From contig CM070874.1 in the NCBI GenBank assembly GCA_036365515.1, positions 51,614,583 through 51,678,582 of the forward strand: a DNA stretch of 64,000 bases, read 5' to 3'. The notes under the pieces are model-generated. The model worked only from the letters and a program-made list of their open reading frames with translations, searched no databases and was not told the DNA's origin. Of the stretch, positions 22,379 to 34,760 are shown one piece after another (position 1 is the first letter of the stretch; each line of letters begins with the position of its first letter). The stretch is from Torymus aiolomorphi (Eukaryota > Arthropoda > Insecta > Hymenoptera > Torymidae). Made by a program: the position numbers and the translations under genes.

Positions 22379-23139
22379 GTAATATTTTAATTCTTGTCTG
22401 CCATTTTGAATTTTCAAAATCTGAGTTCAGATTCCTAATCAGCGAATCCATACATTTTTCAGCAAGATCCAGTAATAGTTCAATATTTGGCTGCCATCAT
22501 CGATCCGTCATATTGAATTTTCGTAATCTGAATTCAGATTCTTAATCAGCGAATAATGAATTAAGATTCGTGATCATGCGAATCCCGAAATCCCCCATAT
22601 ACAATTGCAAAATTCAGTAATTTTTCAATATTTGGCCGCCATTTTGATTTGGCAAAATATGAGTTCAGATTCGTAATCAGCGAATCCAGAAACTCCGTAT
22701 AGACAATTTTCAGAAAATTCCAATAATATTTGAATATATGACTACCATCTTAGATCCGCCATTTTGAATTCTCAAAATCTGAGTACAGATTCCTAATCAG
22801 CGAATTCGGAAACCCCCTATATATAATTTCTAGCAAAATTGAGTAAAATTTCAATTTTTGGTAGCCATCTTGGGTCCGTCAGTTTTAATTTTCTAAATCT
22901 GAGTTCAGATTCGTAACCAGTGAATCCAGTAACACCGTATATACAATTTTCAGCAAAATCCAATAATATTTTAATATTTAGCCGCCATCTTCGATCCGCC
23001 ATTTTGAATTTTTATAAGCTGAATTCAGATTCATCATCATGCGAATCCAGAAATCCCCCATATAGAATTGCAAAATTCAGCAATGTTTCAATATTTGGCC
23101 GCTATTTTGATTTGGTAAAATATGAGTTCAAATTCGTAA
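22379..23139 (-). repeat. ~120-bp satellite array, orientation A
   Basis: Six or seven diverged units with TTCAGATTC about every 115-125 bp (near 22,429, 22,545, 22,670, 22,790, 22,912 and 23,024) and a CCGCCATTTTGAATTTTC core. A four-unit higher-order repeat is suggested because the variant ATGCGAATCC..GAAATCCCCCATATA recurs 464 bp apart (22,575 and 23,039). It is the reverse complement of the family at 23,640-24,530. Confidence 0.8.
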
Positions 23140-23220
23140 TGAGCGTTTTTCGCACGAGCGAAGCGAGTGAGAAAAGTCGAATGCGGTAAAAATCACCTTA
23201 CACACCAGTGTCGGACAGTA
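23140..23220. mobile_element. Half of a fold-back element (E7), fused to the satellite
   Basis: Contains CGCACGAGCGAAGCGAGTG and continues through GACAGTATTTTATACC into module M3, matching the minus strand of the complete element at 54,498-54,689. The other arm is missing; the junction is with the satellite at about 23,140. Confidence 0.7.
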
Positions 23221-23221
23221 T

Positions 23222-23284
23222 TTTATACCATGAGAGCCGAATAATCATATTAAAGTTATGATTTTGAGGTTAGAGTGGTATAAA
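23222..23284 (+). repeat. ~63-bp conserved module, copy M3
   Basis: Ends TTTATACCA and TGGTATAAA pair; the interior is GAGCCGAATAATCATAT then ATGATTTTGAGGTTAGAG. Directly adjoins the half fold-back element. Confidence 0.85.
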
Positions 23285-23639
23285 GAATATTATTATATTA
23301 TCGAATTTCTTAACTTTTTAATCTCAAAAAATATTTAAATAAACATTTTCTCTTAAAAGTTTGTAATTTTTGAAATTGTGTTGTTGAAATTAGAGTTTCA
23401 ATCTGGCATGCGACATTATACAGAGATAGAAAGGGCTCGCCGATCTCCTCTCTCTTTCTATCGATAGGACGCTTCCACTTACAAGAGCGCCTATTCCTTG
23501 CCTACTCTATCTATAATAACTCTATGAGGATTAGCCCTCTCGGCCTCAAGGCGGATCTCGATAGAGATTCCTCGATCTGTTATACATAATTCATATATGA
23601 ATCATTTGATGAAGTAACGCACAAGAAACGCTTACGAGA
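23285..23639. other. Spacer between inverted satellite arrays
   Basis: AT-rich, then a GC-richer patch at 23,405-23,580 with GATAGAGATTCCTCGATC and CGATCTCCTCTCTC. No gene or repeat identity established. Confidence 0.3.
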
Positions 23640-24530
23640 AGGAAAATTATAAATTTGAAAAAAGCTCAGATATTGATGAAAATTGTTATATAGGGGTTTC
23701 CGAGGTCGCTGATCAAGATTTTGCTATTGGACTTTAGAAATTCAAAATGGCGGATCCAATATGGCGGTCAAAAATTCGAAAAAAATCTTAGATTTCGCGT
23801 AGAATTAGTATACAGAGATTTTCGGGGTCCCTAATCAAAATTTTGTTTTTCGAAATTCAAAATGGCGGATGCAATATGGAGGTTAAAAATTTGAAAACAG
23901 CTTAGGTATTTCTAGAAATCGGAATACAGGGGTTTTCAAGATCGACGATCAAGATTTTGTTATCGGAAATTCGAAATTCCAAATGGCGGCCAAGAGTGCA
24001 AGGGAAGCTTAGATTTTGCTTAAAATTAGCATACAAAGGTTTTCGAGGTCGCTGAACAGGATTTTCCTATTAGACTTTCGAAATTCAAAATGGTGGATAC
24101 AATATGGCAATGAAAAGTAAGAAAAAAGCATAAATCGTGTTCAAAATTGGTGTACAGAGGTTTTTGAATTAGTTCCGGATCATGATTTTGATATCAGACT
24201 TTCAACATTCAAAATGGCGGATCCAATATGGCGGTTAAAAAGTCGAAAAAAGCTTATATTTTTCTCGAAATTGGAGTACAGGTGTATTCGAGGTCGCTGA
24301 TCACAATCTTGCTATCAGACTTTCAAAATTCAAAATTCAAAAGTTCGAGGGAATCTTAGATTTTGCTTAAAATACGTACATAAGGGTTTTCGAGATCGCT
24401 GATCAAGATTTTGTTATTGGACTTTCGAAATTCAAGATGGCGGAACCAATATAGCTGTTAAAAGTTCCAAGAAAGCTTAGATTGGGCGGCGGATACAATA
24501 TGGTAATGAATAGTAAGAAAAATTTATTTC
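23640..24530 (+). repeat. ~120-bp satellite array, orientation B
   Basis: Seven or so units each with TTCAAAATGGCGGATCCAAT, GCTTAGATTTTGCT and GGTTTTCGAGGTCGCTGATC. Reversing the 22,379-23,139 array gives the same landmarks in the same order, so the two arrays are inverted copies of one satellite around a ~500-bp spacer. Confidence 0.8.
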
Positions 24531-24628
24531 AAACACCCATAGTATGTCCTCATTATATTATGGCATTCTCAAACAGTGCGATAATTTTTCGTGAATAAAA
24601 TTATGCATTGTCAAAAAATTACTTGATA

Positions 24629-24740
<112 letters not shown>

Positions 24741-24749
24741 TGGCATATT

Positions 24750-25015
24750 CTACAGAAAAAATGCAAACTTTTTGCCAATCAATGTTCTATATAAAAAGTT
24801 TCAAGATTTTGAGTTAAAAAATGAATAAACTTGTATTTTAACCAAAAATTGAAAAAAAAAATGAATTTTCAATCTTGCATAGCTTTTTTATATTTGCAAA
24901 TATCGACCTAAAATTTGAGAAACATTTTTTTTTCATAAAAAACTAAAAGAAAACGAGTTTTGAGCGATTTTAAAATTTTGAGCTGCTGACTTCACCTGAA
25001 ATATCCCATATATAT
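24750..25015 (+). repeat. Dispersed repeat G, copy 3
   Basis: AAACTTTTTGCC, TGTTCTATATAAAAAGTTTC and a closing TTCACCTGAAATATCCCAT match the copies at 13.8 and 21.5 kb. Confidence 0.65.
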
Positions 25016-26204
25016 ACTTGAAAGTCAAATAATTTTTTATCGATTGATTTTAAAATCCAAGAATAAGGAAAAAATTCCAAAAAATGCTTGCATTTTTTTT
25101 TTACCTCAGTGGTCTTACCGTTACGGAAAAACTGATGACACCATTGCATTCAACGAGAAGAATACGTGAATAATAATATAGGCAATACTTGGAACTAATA
25201 TTTTTAGATGATTATTCACAAATAAAAGATAAACATTAAGGTCTTCCCATATGTCTGGTCTATTTTTCCGTTGTTATTTTGCATTGGATAGTCGAAAACT
25301 AGTGGCAGCAAGTGTTATACATGTTTTTTGTGTATTTTTTCTCGTAAAATACGATGGTGCTATGTGTGTTATCGTACCTGCCTGCGGTAAGTCGACAGAG
25401 GTCCAAAATAGCTAAAAAAAAGCGGGTTTGTGCATTTATGGGCATGGCCCACCACTCCAAAAAATTTGAAAAAATTGATGCAAGTGCCCAAATATTGACT
25501 TTTTCACAAAATTTCACACCTTACCCGCAATATGGCTCAATTATAGAGCGATTTTAAGTATTTTTTAATTTTTTTAGGTTAGTTCTTGAGGTTCTCAAAT
25601 TATGAACAAATTTGAGAAGATGTGTGTTTTTACGTAGAATATGCTTAAATTGTTGCGAACTTTTCCAAAGCAATTATTTTACTAAAAAAAATTATTTATG
25701 AAAAAATCAGTTTTTTGGGTGGTGGGGGATGCGGGGAGGAGGCAAGGGAGCTAAAAGTATCGTGAGAGGTTATCATTTTGCATGCCTGAACAACTCTCAA
25801 AAAATGTTGGAAATCCAGGAAGGGTATCTTTTTCACTATTATAGTGCGGAATACATGAGATCTAAAAGGGTTAATATAGACTTATAAATTATAATGCCAC
25901 GCGTTTCTAAAGTTTCATTCTGAATCAATGTTGTCGTTATCTTTTGAAAGTTAGTTTACTTTATATGATAATTTCCTAACATCTTGAATTCAATTACAAT
26001 AATTTAAGTAAACCTAGAATTCGAAAACTTATCTATTTTCCAGGAATTGCAAGACTAAATTTCTCAAGCATGTGTGTCTCTTTAATAACGGTGCAATCAT
26101 CTTATCTTTTTGAAAGCTTGAAAATAAAAAAAATATTAAAACATTTTTTTGTAACTTAACAATTTTAATATGTTTGTGAGTGAGAAAGTAGGAAGTAGAT
26201 GATC
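25016..26204. other. Unannotated spacer
   Basis: Short open frames on both strands at 25,299-25,557 overlap each other and have no recognisable domains. A G-rich tract lies near 25,720-25,745. Nothing else seen. Confidence 0.3.
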
Positions 26205-26560
26205 TTAAAAATACACGTTAAGGAGCATTTTATACGATTTTTGAATTTTTACAAATTTGGTAGATGAGATCTCAGGTGAGATCTTAGGTGAGATCTCATG
26301 TGCCAAATTTGCAAAAATTGAAAATTCATGTAAAATGCTTCTTAACGTGTTTTTGAGTTCATCTGGTGGGCGGGGGGTGGGGGGGGGGGTACAACATGCT
26401 AATTGGCGATTTCCAATACTCAAGGAGCTGAGTTTTAATTTACGTAAGTTTTCCGCAATATTTGGAGCAGAATCTCAAGTGAGATTTTGGCGTGAGATTT
26501 TACCTCAGATCTCACCTGAGAAGTCATCTCATATCTCATCTGAGATTTTTTCATTAGCGT
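26205..26560. repeat. Fold-back with GAGATCTCA(C/G)GT core, copy 1
   Basis: Arms ACACGTTAAGGAGCATTTTA (26,212) and TAAAATGCTTCTTAACGTGT (26,332) surround repeated GTGAGATCTCAGG motifs (26,265-26,300). A G-tract (about 26,367-26,389) and more GAGAT/ATCTC motifs follow at 26,475-26,560. Homologous to 56,395-56,870. Confidence 0.8.
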
Positions 26561-27715
26561 CCACTCTGTGCAGTATAAAATTCTCTACAATTTTAAAATA
26601 AGCATGCCGCTAGCTATAGTTAGTCCCAACTTACTGTTGAAAACGTAATTTTTTATAAATAGGTTATATTTCGAAATTTAAAAAAGATATTGCCATGAAC
26701 ATTTTTTTGTTTATTTTAGAACGTAGAATACTATAATTTGCTGAATTTTTAAGTTCTTTTCTTAATTTTTTTTGAAGAAGAAAAAAAATTATAAAGCTGT
26801 CTAAAAAAGTCCCTAAAACCATTACAGCAACTTTTTTAGACAGTTTTGTACATCCCCAGGCTGCGGCCTGCGTGGCACACTAATATGGATTACAGGACTG
26901 GTTTTATAGGTTAATTTATAGGTTAATTGAAAATTTTGCACCCAGTCTCATTTATGTGCTCCGCAGGCCATGTTAATAGCAGCAATAAATAATTTTTAAA
27001 AAGTTTTACACAATAGTTAAAAATATTATGGAATTACCCATATATATTCAATAATAAGTATAATAAATAGATACTTTTCTTTAAACGATATAGTGATTAG
27101 AATAAAATTCTACATTACTATAGTAAATCTCAATACCGCACATTTGCTGATAACTTTTTCTTTCAAACTTTCGCAGAAACTTTTTGTAGTCAAAAAACCC
27201 TTTTGTGCGTTCCCGGAGATACGGACTTCCGAACTTTTTCATTTGCATATAGCCTCCCTGCCTCGTATGAATGTTTTTTACTTTAACGTGGCCCTGTTAA
27301 ATAGAAAGAAATCAGTAGAGCGTTGGGATACCTTTATCACTCAAGACACGGATTATCCCTTTCGCATTAAGCGGCACGCGCGCGATAACTGACACCAGCA
27401 CTTAAATATATCGCGCTCTAAAAGAAATTACGTTAGAGCCGCGGGCGGCATGAGATGTAAGACGGAGGTGAGGAACAGGGCACAGGCGCGCGAGATGAAA
27501 AGGAGCCGGTGGATGATGAAACTCGGTGTCCCGCTCTGCTACAGCGATTCTCAACCGACAGAAACTGCGCTCTACACTTCACTTCCATGCTGTTTCTTGA
27601 AAAGTTAAGGATATATTTTTCATTTTTTTTTCTACAGATCTAAAAATTCAATTTAATAGAAGTGCATGCATTGCGAAAGATGTCATAACTTTTTTTACAG
27701 TAAAGTAGGTAAAGC
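26561..27715. other. Unannotated spacer
   Basis: AT-rich, then a GC-richer stretch at 27,350-27,560. A 99-codon open frame at 27,093-27,392 has no recognised motif. I see no supported gene. Confidence 0.3.
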
Positions 27716-27946
27716 AGGGGAGAGCGGGGCAAGTAGCGCAGGGAGGTAAGTTGACGATACTATAAAAAATTTATTGTAAATACAGTATTGCACCATGGCT
27801 CTGTCGTCATAGATACTGTATAAAGTGACGAACATCAATGTACAATACAGTAATAGTATTTATAACGACTGACCCACGACGTAATACTGTGTGTACAATA
27901 AGTTTTGTCAACTTACCTCCCTGCGCTACTTGCCCCGGTCTCCCCT
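27716..27946. mobile_element. Inverted-repeat element (MITE-like), 40-bp ends
   Basis: Left end AGGGGAGAGCGGGGCAAGTA and right end TACTTGCCCCGGTCTCCCCT pair over 40 bp with one or two mismatches. The 231-bp element has an AT-richer interior with TACAGTATT palindromic bits and no gene. The flanks GTAAAGC and ACGTAAAA share GTAAA, which is not a convincing target duplication. Confidence 0.8.
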
Positions 27947-30545
27947 ACGTAAAATATGTCTTGCTTCCATAACAGTTACACTAACATTACAATAACGAAC
28001 TAATGTGTAATGGGTTTACTGTGTCAATATCTTAATAAACCATAAAATTAAATAATAAAATAATTTACACTTGCCTAATATGCATATGCAGATAAAAGTA
28101 ATAATACACACGTTCTAAATATCGAAATTAATATTTTAGATCATAAAATTGTTCTTTATTTTGGAAATGATCTAGAAGATAATAATTTTATACCATTGAC
28201 TTAATTGACTTATACGAATAATGCAGTTACCGTGTATTTTGTAATGCCAATTTAATTTTATCCATAAAAAAATTCTCTTTTCAAAAATAGCTGCAAATGT
28301 GAAAATATTTTTTCTTTTGCAATTCCATATCGAATTCAATTTGAATTAAAGCATTTCCCAGCCGTAGAACGAGTCAGCACGTCATTAAACAATAACCCAT
28401 GAAAAGAAACAAATATTTATCCTGCAACGCAGTGTAACCCACATTTTTGTACACGTTAAAGAAATCGCCTAGAAATAAAAAACACCCTGTTACGATAGAA
28501 CTCTCTTGGCTGTGCGTAAGTGAGTGCACGCCCTTGTCATCAGACGTACACCTACGTGTGTAAACTCATATAATCCCTATAGCTAGAAAATGGGAGAGGC
28601 AGGAATAATATGCGCGAGGTTGGAAAGTTGTACATCCATCCCACTCCGCCAGCAGTGAACTTGCGTGTATTCGATTCGCAAAATCCATAATTACTCGGGG
28701 AATTTCTGCACCCAGCGTATTATGCGCAAACGCGTGTACGATCCGCGTAATTAGCGCCAGCGGCGCACACAATGCGGACGCAAAGTGAGATAAGTCGTCG
28801 CTGGCTACGACATGCGCTCGAGCGCTTACTCTGTGATTCCCGTCGTGATGCCCCCAGCAACGCTCTCGAGAGAAGATCGATGACTGCGAGGCAATTGCTT
28901 AAAATTACCGCCGGGGATGCTGGAATAGATTGCTCGCGAGGACCACGTTTTTCGCGCTTTTTCCTATTTTAGGACAGCGCATATTTTCTTGTTTATTTAC
29001 ATTTCTGTGCATGAGACTATGGGACGCTGTAAAAAAGGAAAGGCAGGCGATTTACGAGCGTGTGTTAAATGTGTGAGGAAGGAGTTGTGGGAGGATATCG
29101 TAACGGATGAGATAGAATTTGCACGACCGATTGATTTGCCCTGTACCGATACAAAGTTTAATTTTTTAACATATGATTGTGGAAGAGAGAGGTAGTCCTA
29201 GTGTTTACTTCAAATTCGCTCTGATCGACTGCTTCTCGTTTAATTTCTATGTAAAATATTTTGGAAATCAGTCAAGGAAATAAGTAATAAATATACGTAA
29301 TACGGTAAAGTATTACTATTCTTCAACTATAGTATAGTATCTTATGTTAGTACTATAATATATGAACTATACTACAGTACATATTTTATCCATTTATAAA
29401 AGAAGCAATGGGATAAATCCATTTATAAATTTGAATTGAATATATCGCTTTTATTCGTGCTTTGATTGGTTAATTTTCTAAAAAATGTAGCCTACTTTAC
29501 GTTATTTGTTTATACACTCATGTGAGGTTAATGTTGAAAATGCTCAGGACCACGCGTGCACGTATCGCGCGCGTAAATAACCCCGCTAGTAATAGTATAT
29601 CCATCTTAATAATTATTTTTTTTTAGACAAAATCTTTTCTTAAAGATTGAGTTGCCTTTAATATTTCTATAAAGAATCGCTTTTCTCAGTACGAAAAGAA
29701 ATACCTTTCCTTAATTTTATAATAATTGATACAAACTGATTTTATTTAATATCGTTCATCTACTGGTAGGTGTTCGCAGCTACTGGTCGAATCACCTTAC
29801 AACTTTTTTGCATTTCCGACGGAAAGTTATTTGTGTTTAATTTATGATATCAGGGTCGAAAACTCACTTTTTTCCCGACCTGTGCCGCCTGCGAATGATT
29901 TGTGGTCCGAGCCAATCGAGGGCAGTAACACTTAGGTGACGCTAGACGGGAATAAAGTAAACACGCATGTGCGTGGCAATTCGTATCAGAGAGCATGTGT
30001 GGCGTTTTAATAAACACAACACTTTACACCAGGGTGTGCGAAAATTATAATAATTGAAAACGTACCAGAAGTAATATTCTATAACGTTAGTAATGACTTC
30101 ATAGCAAGCCAAAATGTAAAAAGAACATTTTGACTATGCTTCGTCATGTGTAGTAAAATCTGTCGATATATTCTAAAATGTTTTTTAATTATTTTCAATC
30201 TAAACTCGATAAAAATTATAAATGTACATTAAACTACAAAAAATTTTTCGAATACTCCAATAGTGAAAAGAGCCTTGTAAGCTAAATAAGAAACTGGTTA
30301 ACTGTGCACTTAAGGCCAGGACACTTAAAAAAGGAATATACGAATAACACAGGAATACGAAGGAACAACAAAGAACAACAAGGAACAACAAGAAACAGTG
30401 CATTGTGTATTGTTGTGTCTATCGAAAAGTGTTCATAATCTACTAACTACGAGAAGTTTATAAAAAAATAAATAATAATACGTAACTTTTATGAGTGATA
30501 ATTGAATGTATTTGTATAACTTATGCATTTATCAAATAATGATAT
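27947..30545. other. Apparently unique sequence without a supported gene
   Basis: More complex than the neighbouring repeats. CpG-containing segments lie at 28,500-29,200. Open frames at 28,566-28,772 (minus), 28,772-28,972 and 28,989-29,195 are short and unrecognised. Bases 30,130-30,150 share the ACATTTTGACTATGCTTCGT-type block with 46,750-46,775. It may contain host regulatory DNA or an undetected exon. Confidence 0.35.
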
Positions 30546-30815
30546 TGTCACATGGACAAACTTGCAGTCTGCCGGCACGTGTAGCGCTCGATCCGCGCGG
30601 CGTCGGATATACGATTTTCTGTCAACGTCGGCCGTCGCCGAGTGTTCCGGGGACTTGCATTTCCACTTCCGGAACACTCCGCCTCCCTCCACATTTTTGG
30701 ACGGAGGAAGTCGGCAGGACGGACGCCCTCGTCAGTCGGGAACGAGCCGTCGCGAGACCCTCTCTCTCTCTTTCGAAAATCTATAAACTAATAAAGTGAA
30801 CCTACGTCCGTAACA
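30546..30815 (+). mobile_element. Candidate solo LTR (270 bp)
   Basis: Starts TGTCACATGGAC, ends CCTACGTCCGTAACA, and has AATAAAG about 25 bp before the end, a normal polyadenylation layout for an insect LTR. It is GC-rich relative to its flanks. Terminal pairing is imperfect (TGTCAC against TGTTAC) and no clear target duplication is seen. The overlapping open frames are not protein-like. Confidence 0.4.
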
Positions 30816-31879
30816 ATTATTTATCATAATTTTTCAAATTTTTAGATAATAGTGTTACGTTCGAGAATACAATGAAGCAAATTTAAATGAATAAGTAGCG
30901 TAAGCAATATGCGATGACTGGATTTGAGCAGACGGACCCAAAGCTTTTTGTCCAATCCTCTTACCCCAGAGATATCACTGCAATACTTGCTCGAGTGCAT
31001 CGGGCGCATCTTGTTCTTATCGTTATGCTGACTCGCTAGGGCTCGAATATACAGTCGGAGCAGAGCCCCGTGATACTATAGTTAAATGTTTAATGAAGCT
31101 TTCCCATATAGTAAGGCTGAGAAAGTTCGTGTGTGGCTCAATTGGGTGTATGATCGAATTAAATACATTAACTTTAGTTATGGTGTCAATAACAGTAGAT
31201 ATAATTTAAATAGTTTAGGTGATAAAAAAATTCGGTCTTAATGTAATATTGGTATTTCCTTTGTCAAAGGAATTAAAGGAATTGATACATAATATTTCTT
31301 GTTGAAGTAAACATAGAAATAATTTTGTTGAACGGCTATATGTGTGCATATTATCAAGGAGCGCGGGAGCGCTCCGAAGGCAAGTATAGAAGAAGCCTGA
31401 GGGTCGACCGCGCTACATATACATTGAAATGGGTGCTCGAGATTTTCTGAAATATTCACTGCAATTTTCAATCGCTTATATTTCACTACAACTAATATAA
31501 CTAGATGCTATGTTGTTATACTATGCTGCACAAAAAATTTCACGTAAAAGGATGCTCTCGTATTATATTAAATAGTGAAATTTTTTATGTCTGATTTCCG
31601 ATTCTAAAATTTCTCCATTTTTCATGATCAGATCGTTTTTCTTTCCACTTCCGGTTTCCTGTTTCAGTATTATATATATATAAATATCATTGGACGGTAT
31701 TTTGAGGATTTCATAAAGAATTTGTACAATAGTGGTGACACAAATATAAACATTGTTATAAACAACCAATAAACATGCGCGTGACTAAAGAAATAATGAC
31801 CCTAAGGTTATTGACTAACACCACGACGCCTGCGGCGCCCGCTTTTACGGAAAAATATCACGGAATTTCCGAAATCGAT
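30816..31879. other. Unannotated spacer
   Basis: No supported gene; short open frames at 31,238-31,486 and 31,563-31,769 (minus) are unrecognised. Confidence 0.3.
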
Positions 31880-32025
31880 GTATTAACACACTATTGTGGA
31901 AACCGCTGAAAAATCCTCAAAATGCCTCTCGAGTGCTTTGGACTTTTGAGGAGACTCCTCAAAATGCCTACAAAATCCTCAAAATTCGGTATATATGACT
32001 TATATAATCCTCAAAATGCGTCCCA
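31880..32025 (+). repeat. TCCTCAAAA-motif repeat, copy 1
   Basis: Four copies of (A)TCCTCAAAATGC or a close variant within about 100 bp (31,913, 31,956, 31,975 and 32,009), following a TGTGGAAACCGCTGAAAAA lead-in. The same lead-in (TGCGGAAACCGGTAC) and motif recur at 43,138-43,350. Confidence 0.7.
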
Positions 32026-32299
32026 GATGTGAATATATATATATACCTACCGACTACCTAACCTTACTACAGATCTCTCTCAATCTCTCAATATATACAC
32101 ATGTCAGTATCATCATCATGTAAGAAGATTTTATTTTTAATTATGAGAATATTTTTATCTACTTTTATATATCTACTTCTATTAACGGGGCAAATGATTT
32201 TTAGATATATTTTAGATTTTAGATAAGTATTAAAGAAAATAGATATAATAATAAAATAATTCTTCTGAAATTGATACTTTGTGTGATTTTTTAATTTTT

Positions 32300-32492
32300 C
32301 CTCACACCGGGCCGAAAGTACCTCATTCCCGCCCGGCTCCGAAACGGAAATATGGCATTTTCAGCCTCGATGTGAGGAAAAATAGTATACGCACCACGGG
32401 AGTAAAATTGGCCAGCCCCCAGCTCATGTTTACCATTTACACGAGCTGTGGACTGCCCAAGTTTTTCCTCCCATGGTGCGTAATATACTATT
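32300..32492. mobile_element. Fold-back element E2
   Basis: The hairpin 32,381-32,492 has termini AATAGTATACG and CGTAATATACTATT. Arms ACGCACCACGGGAGTAAAA and TTTTTCCTCCCATGGTGCGT pair, then CAGCTC/GAGCTG closer in. The upstream portion (32,300-32,380) with CGAAAGTAC and GAGGAAA resembles the leaders of E3 and E4. Confidence 0.75.
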
Positions 32493-32979
32493 ACAGGTTA
32501 CAAGATTTATGGAGTCATTTGTGGAGTTCGAAATTGATTTTGAATTCAATTTGATTTTGATGTATAAAAAAAAAAAAAAAATAACAAAAAAGAGTAGCTG
32601 CAATCAAATGATGAGGTGGAGAAAAATCTAAACTTATAAGATAAAATAAAAATACAGCTTAATGACAATATAAAAAGTTTTTGTTATTAAAACTATAAAA
32701 TTATTTTAATTTATATTTTACTTATTTTTTAGGTTGTGAATGTGGTTTTTCTGAAACATTTTTTGTTTTTGTAGCCCTTGTAATTACATATTTACATATT
32801 AACTACAAGATTACATATTAACTACAAGATTTCTTGTTTATATCAACGTCAAAAATAATCAGATACGTATTGAATGACTAATAAATATCTATTTTTAAAA
32901 TATAAAATATATTGGTTATAAGAATGAACATTGACACTTTGTGTTGATTTTTTATATTTTTTTTTAGATTGTAAGTGGA
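32493..32979. other. AT-rich spacer with an A-run
   Basis: An uninterrupted run of about 16 A at 32,565-32,580 lies downstream of GAATTCAATTTGATTTTGATG. It could be a retroposed tail, but no body or target duplication is identified. Confidence 0.35.
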
Positions 32980-34760
32980 AAATTTCTTACAGTGGAAGAC
33001 GTCAAAATGTTTTAGAGGAGTTCTTAGTAATTTTTGCATATTACTATAAACAACGGCCTGAAGAAGTGAAAATCTACAAGCGGCCTGTACAAGAAAATAA
33101 CTTAGAAATATCCTGATTTGATTTTCCAATGTGTATTATAAGATTCAATCTATTCTCAAAATGTGACAAGACCTGCTAGAAACCAACAACTAAGATGTTT
33201 TAGACAGTATTGCTCAAAAAGTATGAAAAAAGTATTATGTTTTGAAGTTAATTCTTCAAAATAAAATAAAGTAATTGCGATTTTCATAGATCATCCATCT
33301 AGTTGAAGATCATATTCAGCTGGTGGATTTTTTTGAAGACTTATGGAATAAGCTCAGCCCGATACAAATATTTTATTGTATTCTTAAAAAGTGATCAGTA
33401 TTCTTAAATATAATATAATTATAGTGAAGTCAGTGCAAGTTTTCAGATCAGATATAATAAAATGTTTTGTATAATAAATAAAATAAAGTAGCGGTATGAT
33501 GTATTAAATGAAGTGTTTATAACAAATTTAGAACCTCTATTTAAAATCAGAATTTAAAATATTGGTCAGACGTTAGAGCCTTGGTTAAAAAAAAAGCATT
33601 TTTTGTCTATACTTCAAGGAACTTAGTTGATATTAGTGCTGTGCTCTTGTACATATTTACTTAAACGCGAATTAAAAGATTATGCCAAATGAACATTAAA
33701 ATACAGAAAAAAGCAAAAATGATGTGTTATTGTTGTGAAAATTTCAACGAATAAAAGTGCTTAATCTAATTTTATAATTTTCTCACGGTGGGAGACGTCA
33801 AAATGTTTCAGAGGATTTCTCAGTAAATATTTGTCTACACAAGATTCAGATAATTATTTGAAAAAGTATACAAGAATGTCAAGAAAGCTTTTATTATCAG
33901 TAATTCTTAGTTCATAAACTGATTGTTATTAATTTTACAAGATGTGTGGCAATCATGAGTTATTAATTTAAGTAGTTTCAATCAATAATAATTTCAAGAT
34001 GTTTTATATTTCCTACTCTAAAAGAATATCGAGAAAGCTTTTTTCTTCCAATGATTCTTAGTTCATAAACTTTTGTTTTTAATTTTGCAAGATGTGTCTG
34101 ATAGGTTATTAATTCAAGTGGTTTCTAGTGAAAACTTCAACGAATCCAAGTATTGAAAATAATGTAATTAATGATTGGCTTATGGTGAGGGGCGCCAAAT
34201 GTTTCAGAGGAGCAATTTGTTCTGTGAATATACAGTACATAAAACCATAATATAAATTACTGTAATGGCTACTTTTTGACTCTGCAACCAACATTTTAAT
34301 TTGCTAGCTGATTGTGATGCAGTAGTATGATTATTAGATCTAGTACCCTTGCAAGACTTTGATAAAATATTATGAAAAAGAAATATGTGGATACCAAAAT
34401 AATGAAACGAATTCCAGCTTTAGAATGTGCAATAAAAGGCTAAAGGTAAATTTTAGCACAAATTTAATAATGTAATAATAATTTGTAAAAAAGACAAGAG
34501 CAAATGGATGCATAAGAGTGTTTTGTGAAAAAACTTAGTATCAGGTGCTGTTACGTAAGGGTAGTTAACATGGCAAACTTTGAGCTTCGCATTTTGTAAA
34601 GGCTAGAGGATTAGGTGATTTCAGAGAAATAGATGCAACAAGTAGTTTTTAAAAAACTTTGTACCGCCTGCTGTTATGAAAATGGCAGTTGACATGAGAA
34701 CTCAACTTCTCAGCCAACTTTGAGCTTCGAGTTTTATAAAAGCAAGAGAATCAGGTGATA
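32980..34760 (+). repeat. Degenerate duplicated segments
   Basis: GTGGGAGACGTCAAAATGTT-like sequence followed by CAGAGGA recurs near 32,990, 33,788 and 34,184. The AGAAAGCTTTTnTT...TTCTTAGTTCATAAAC segment recurs at 33,881 and 34,033. An AACTTTGAGCTTCG segment recurs at 34,576 and 34,718. Old duplications; no coding frame. Confidence 0.55.

Noticed and set aside
28989..29195. 68-codon frame with several Cys and charged residues
   Set aside because: Short, unrecognised, and no splice or start context that makes it convincing.
32565..32580. A-run as the tail of a retroposed gene
   Set aside because: No upstream coding sequence, polyadenylation signal or flanking target duplication could be identified.
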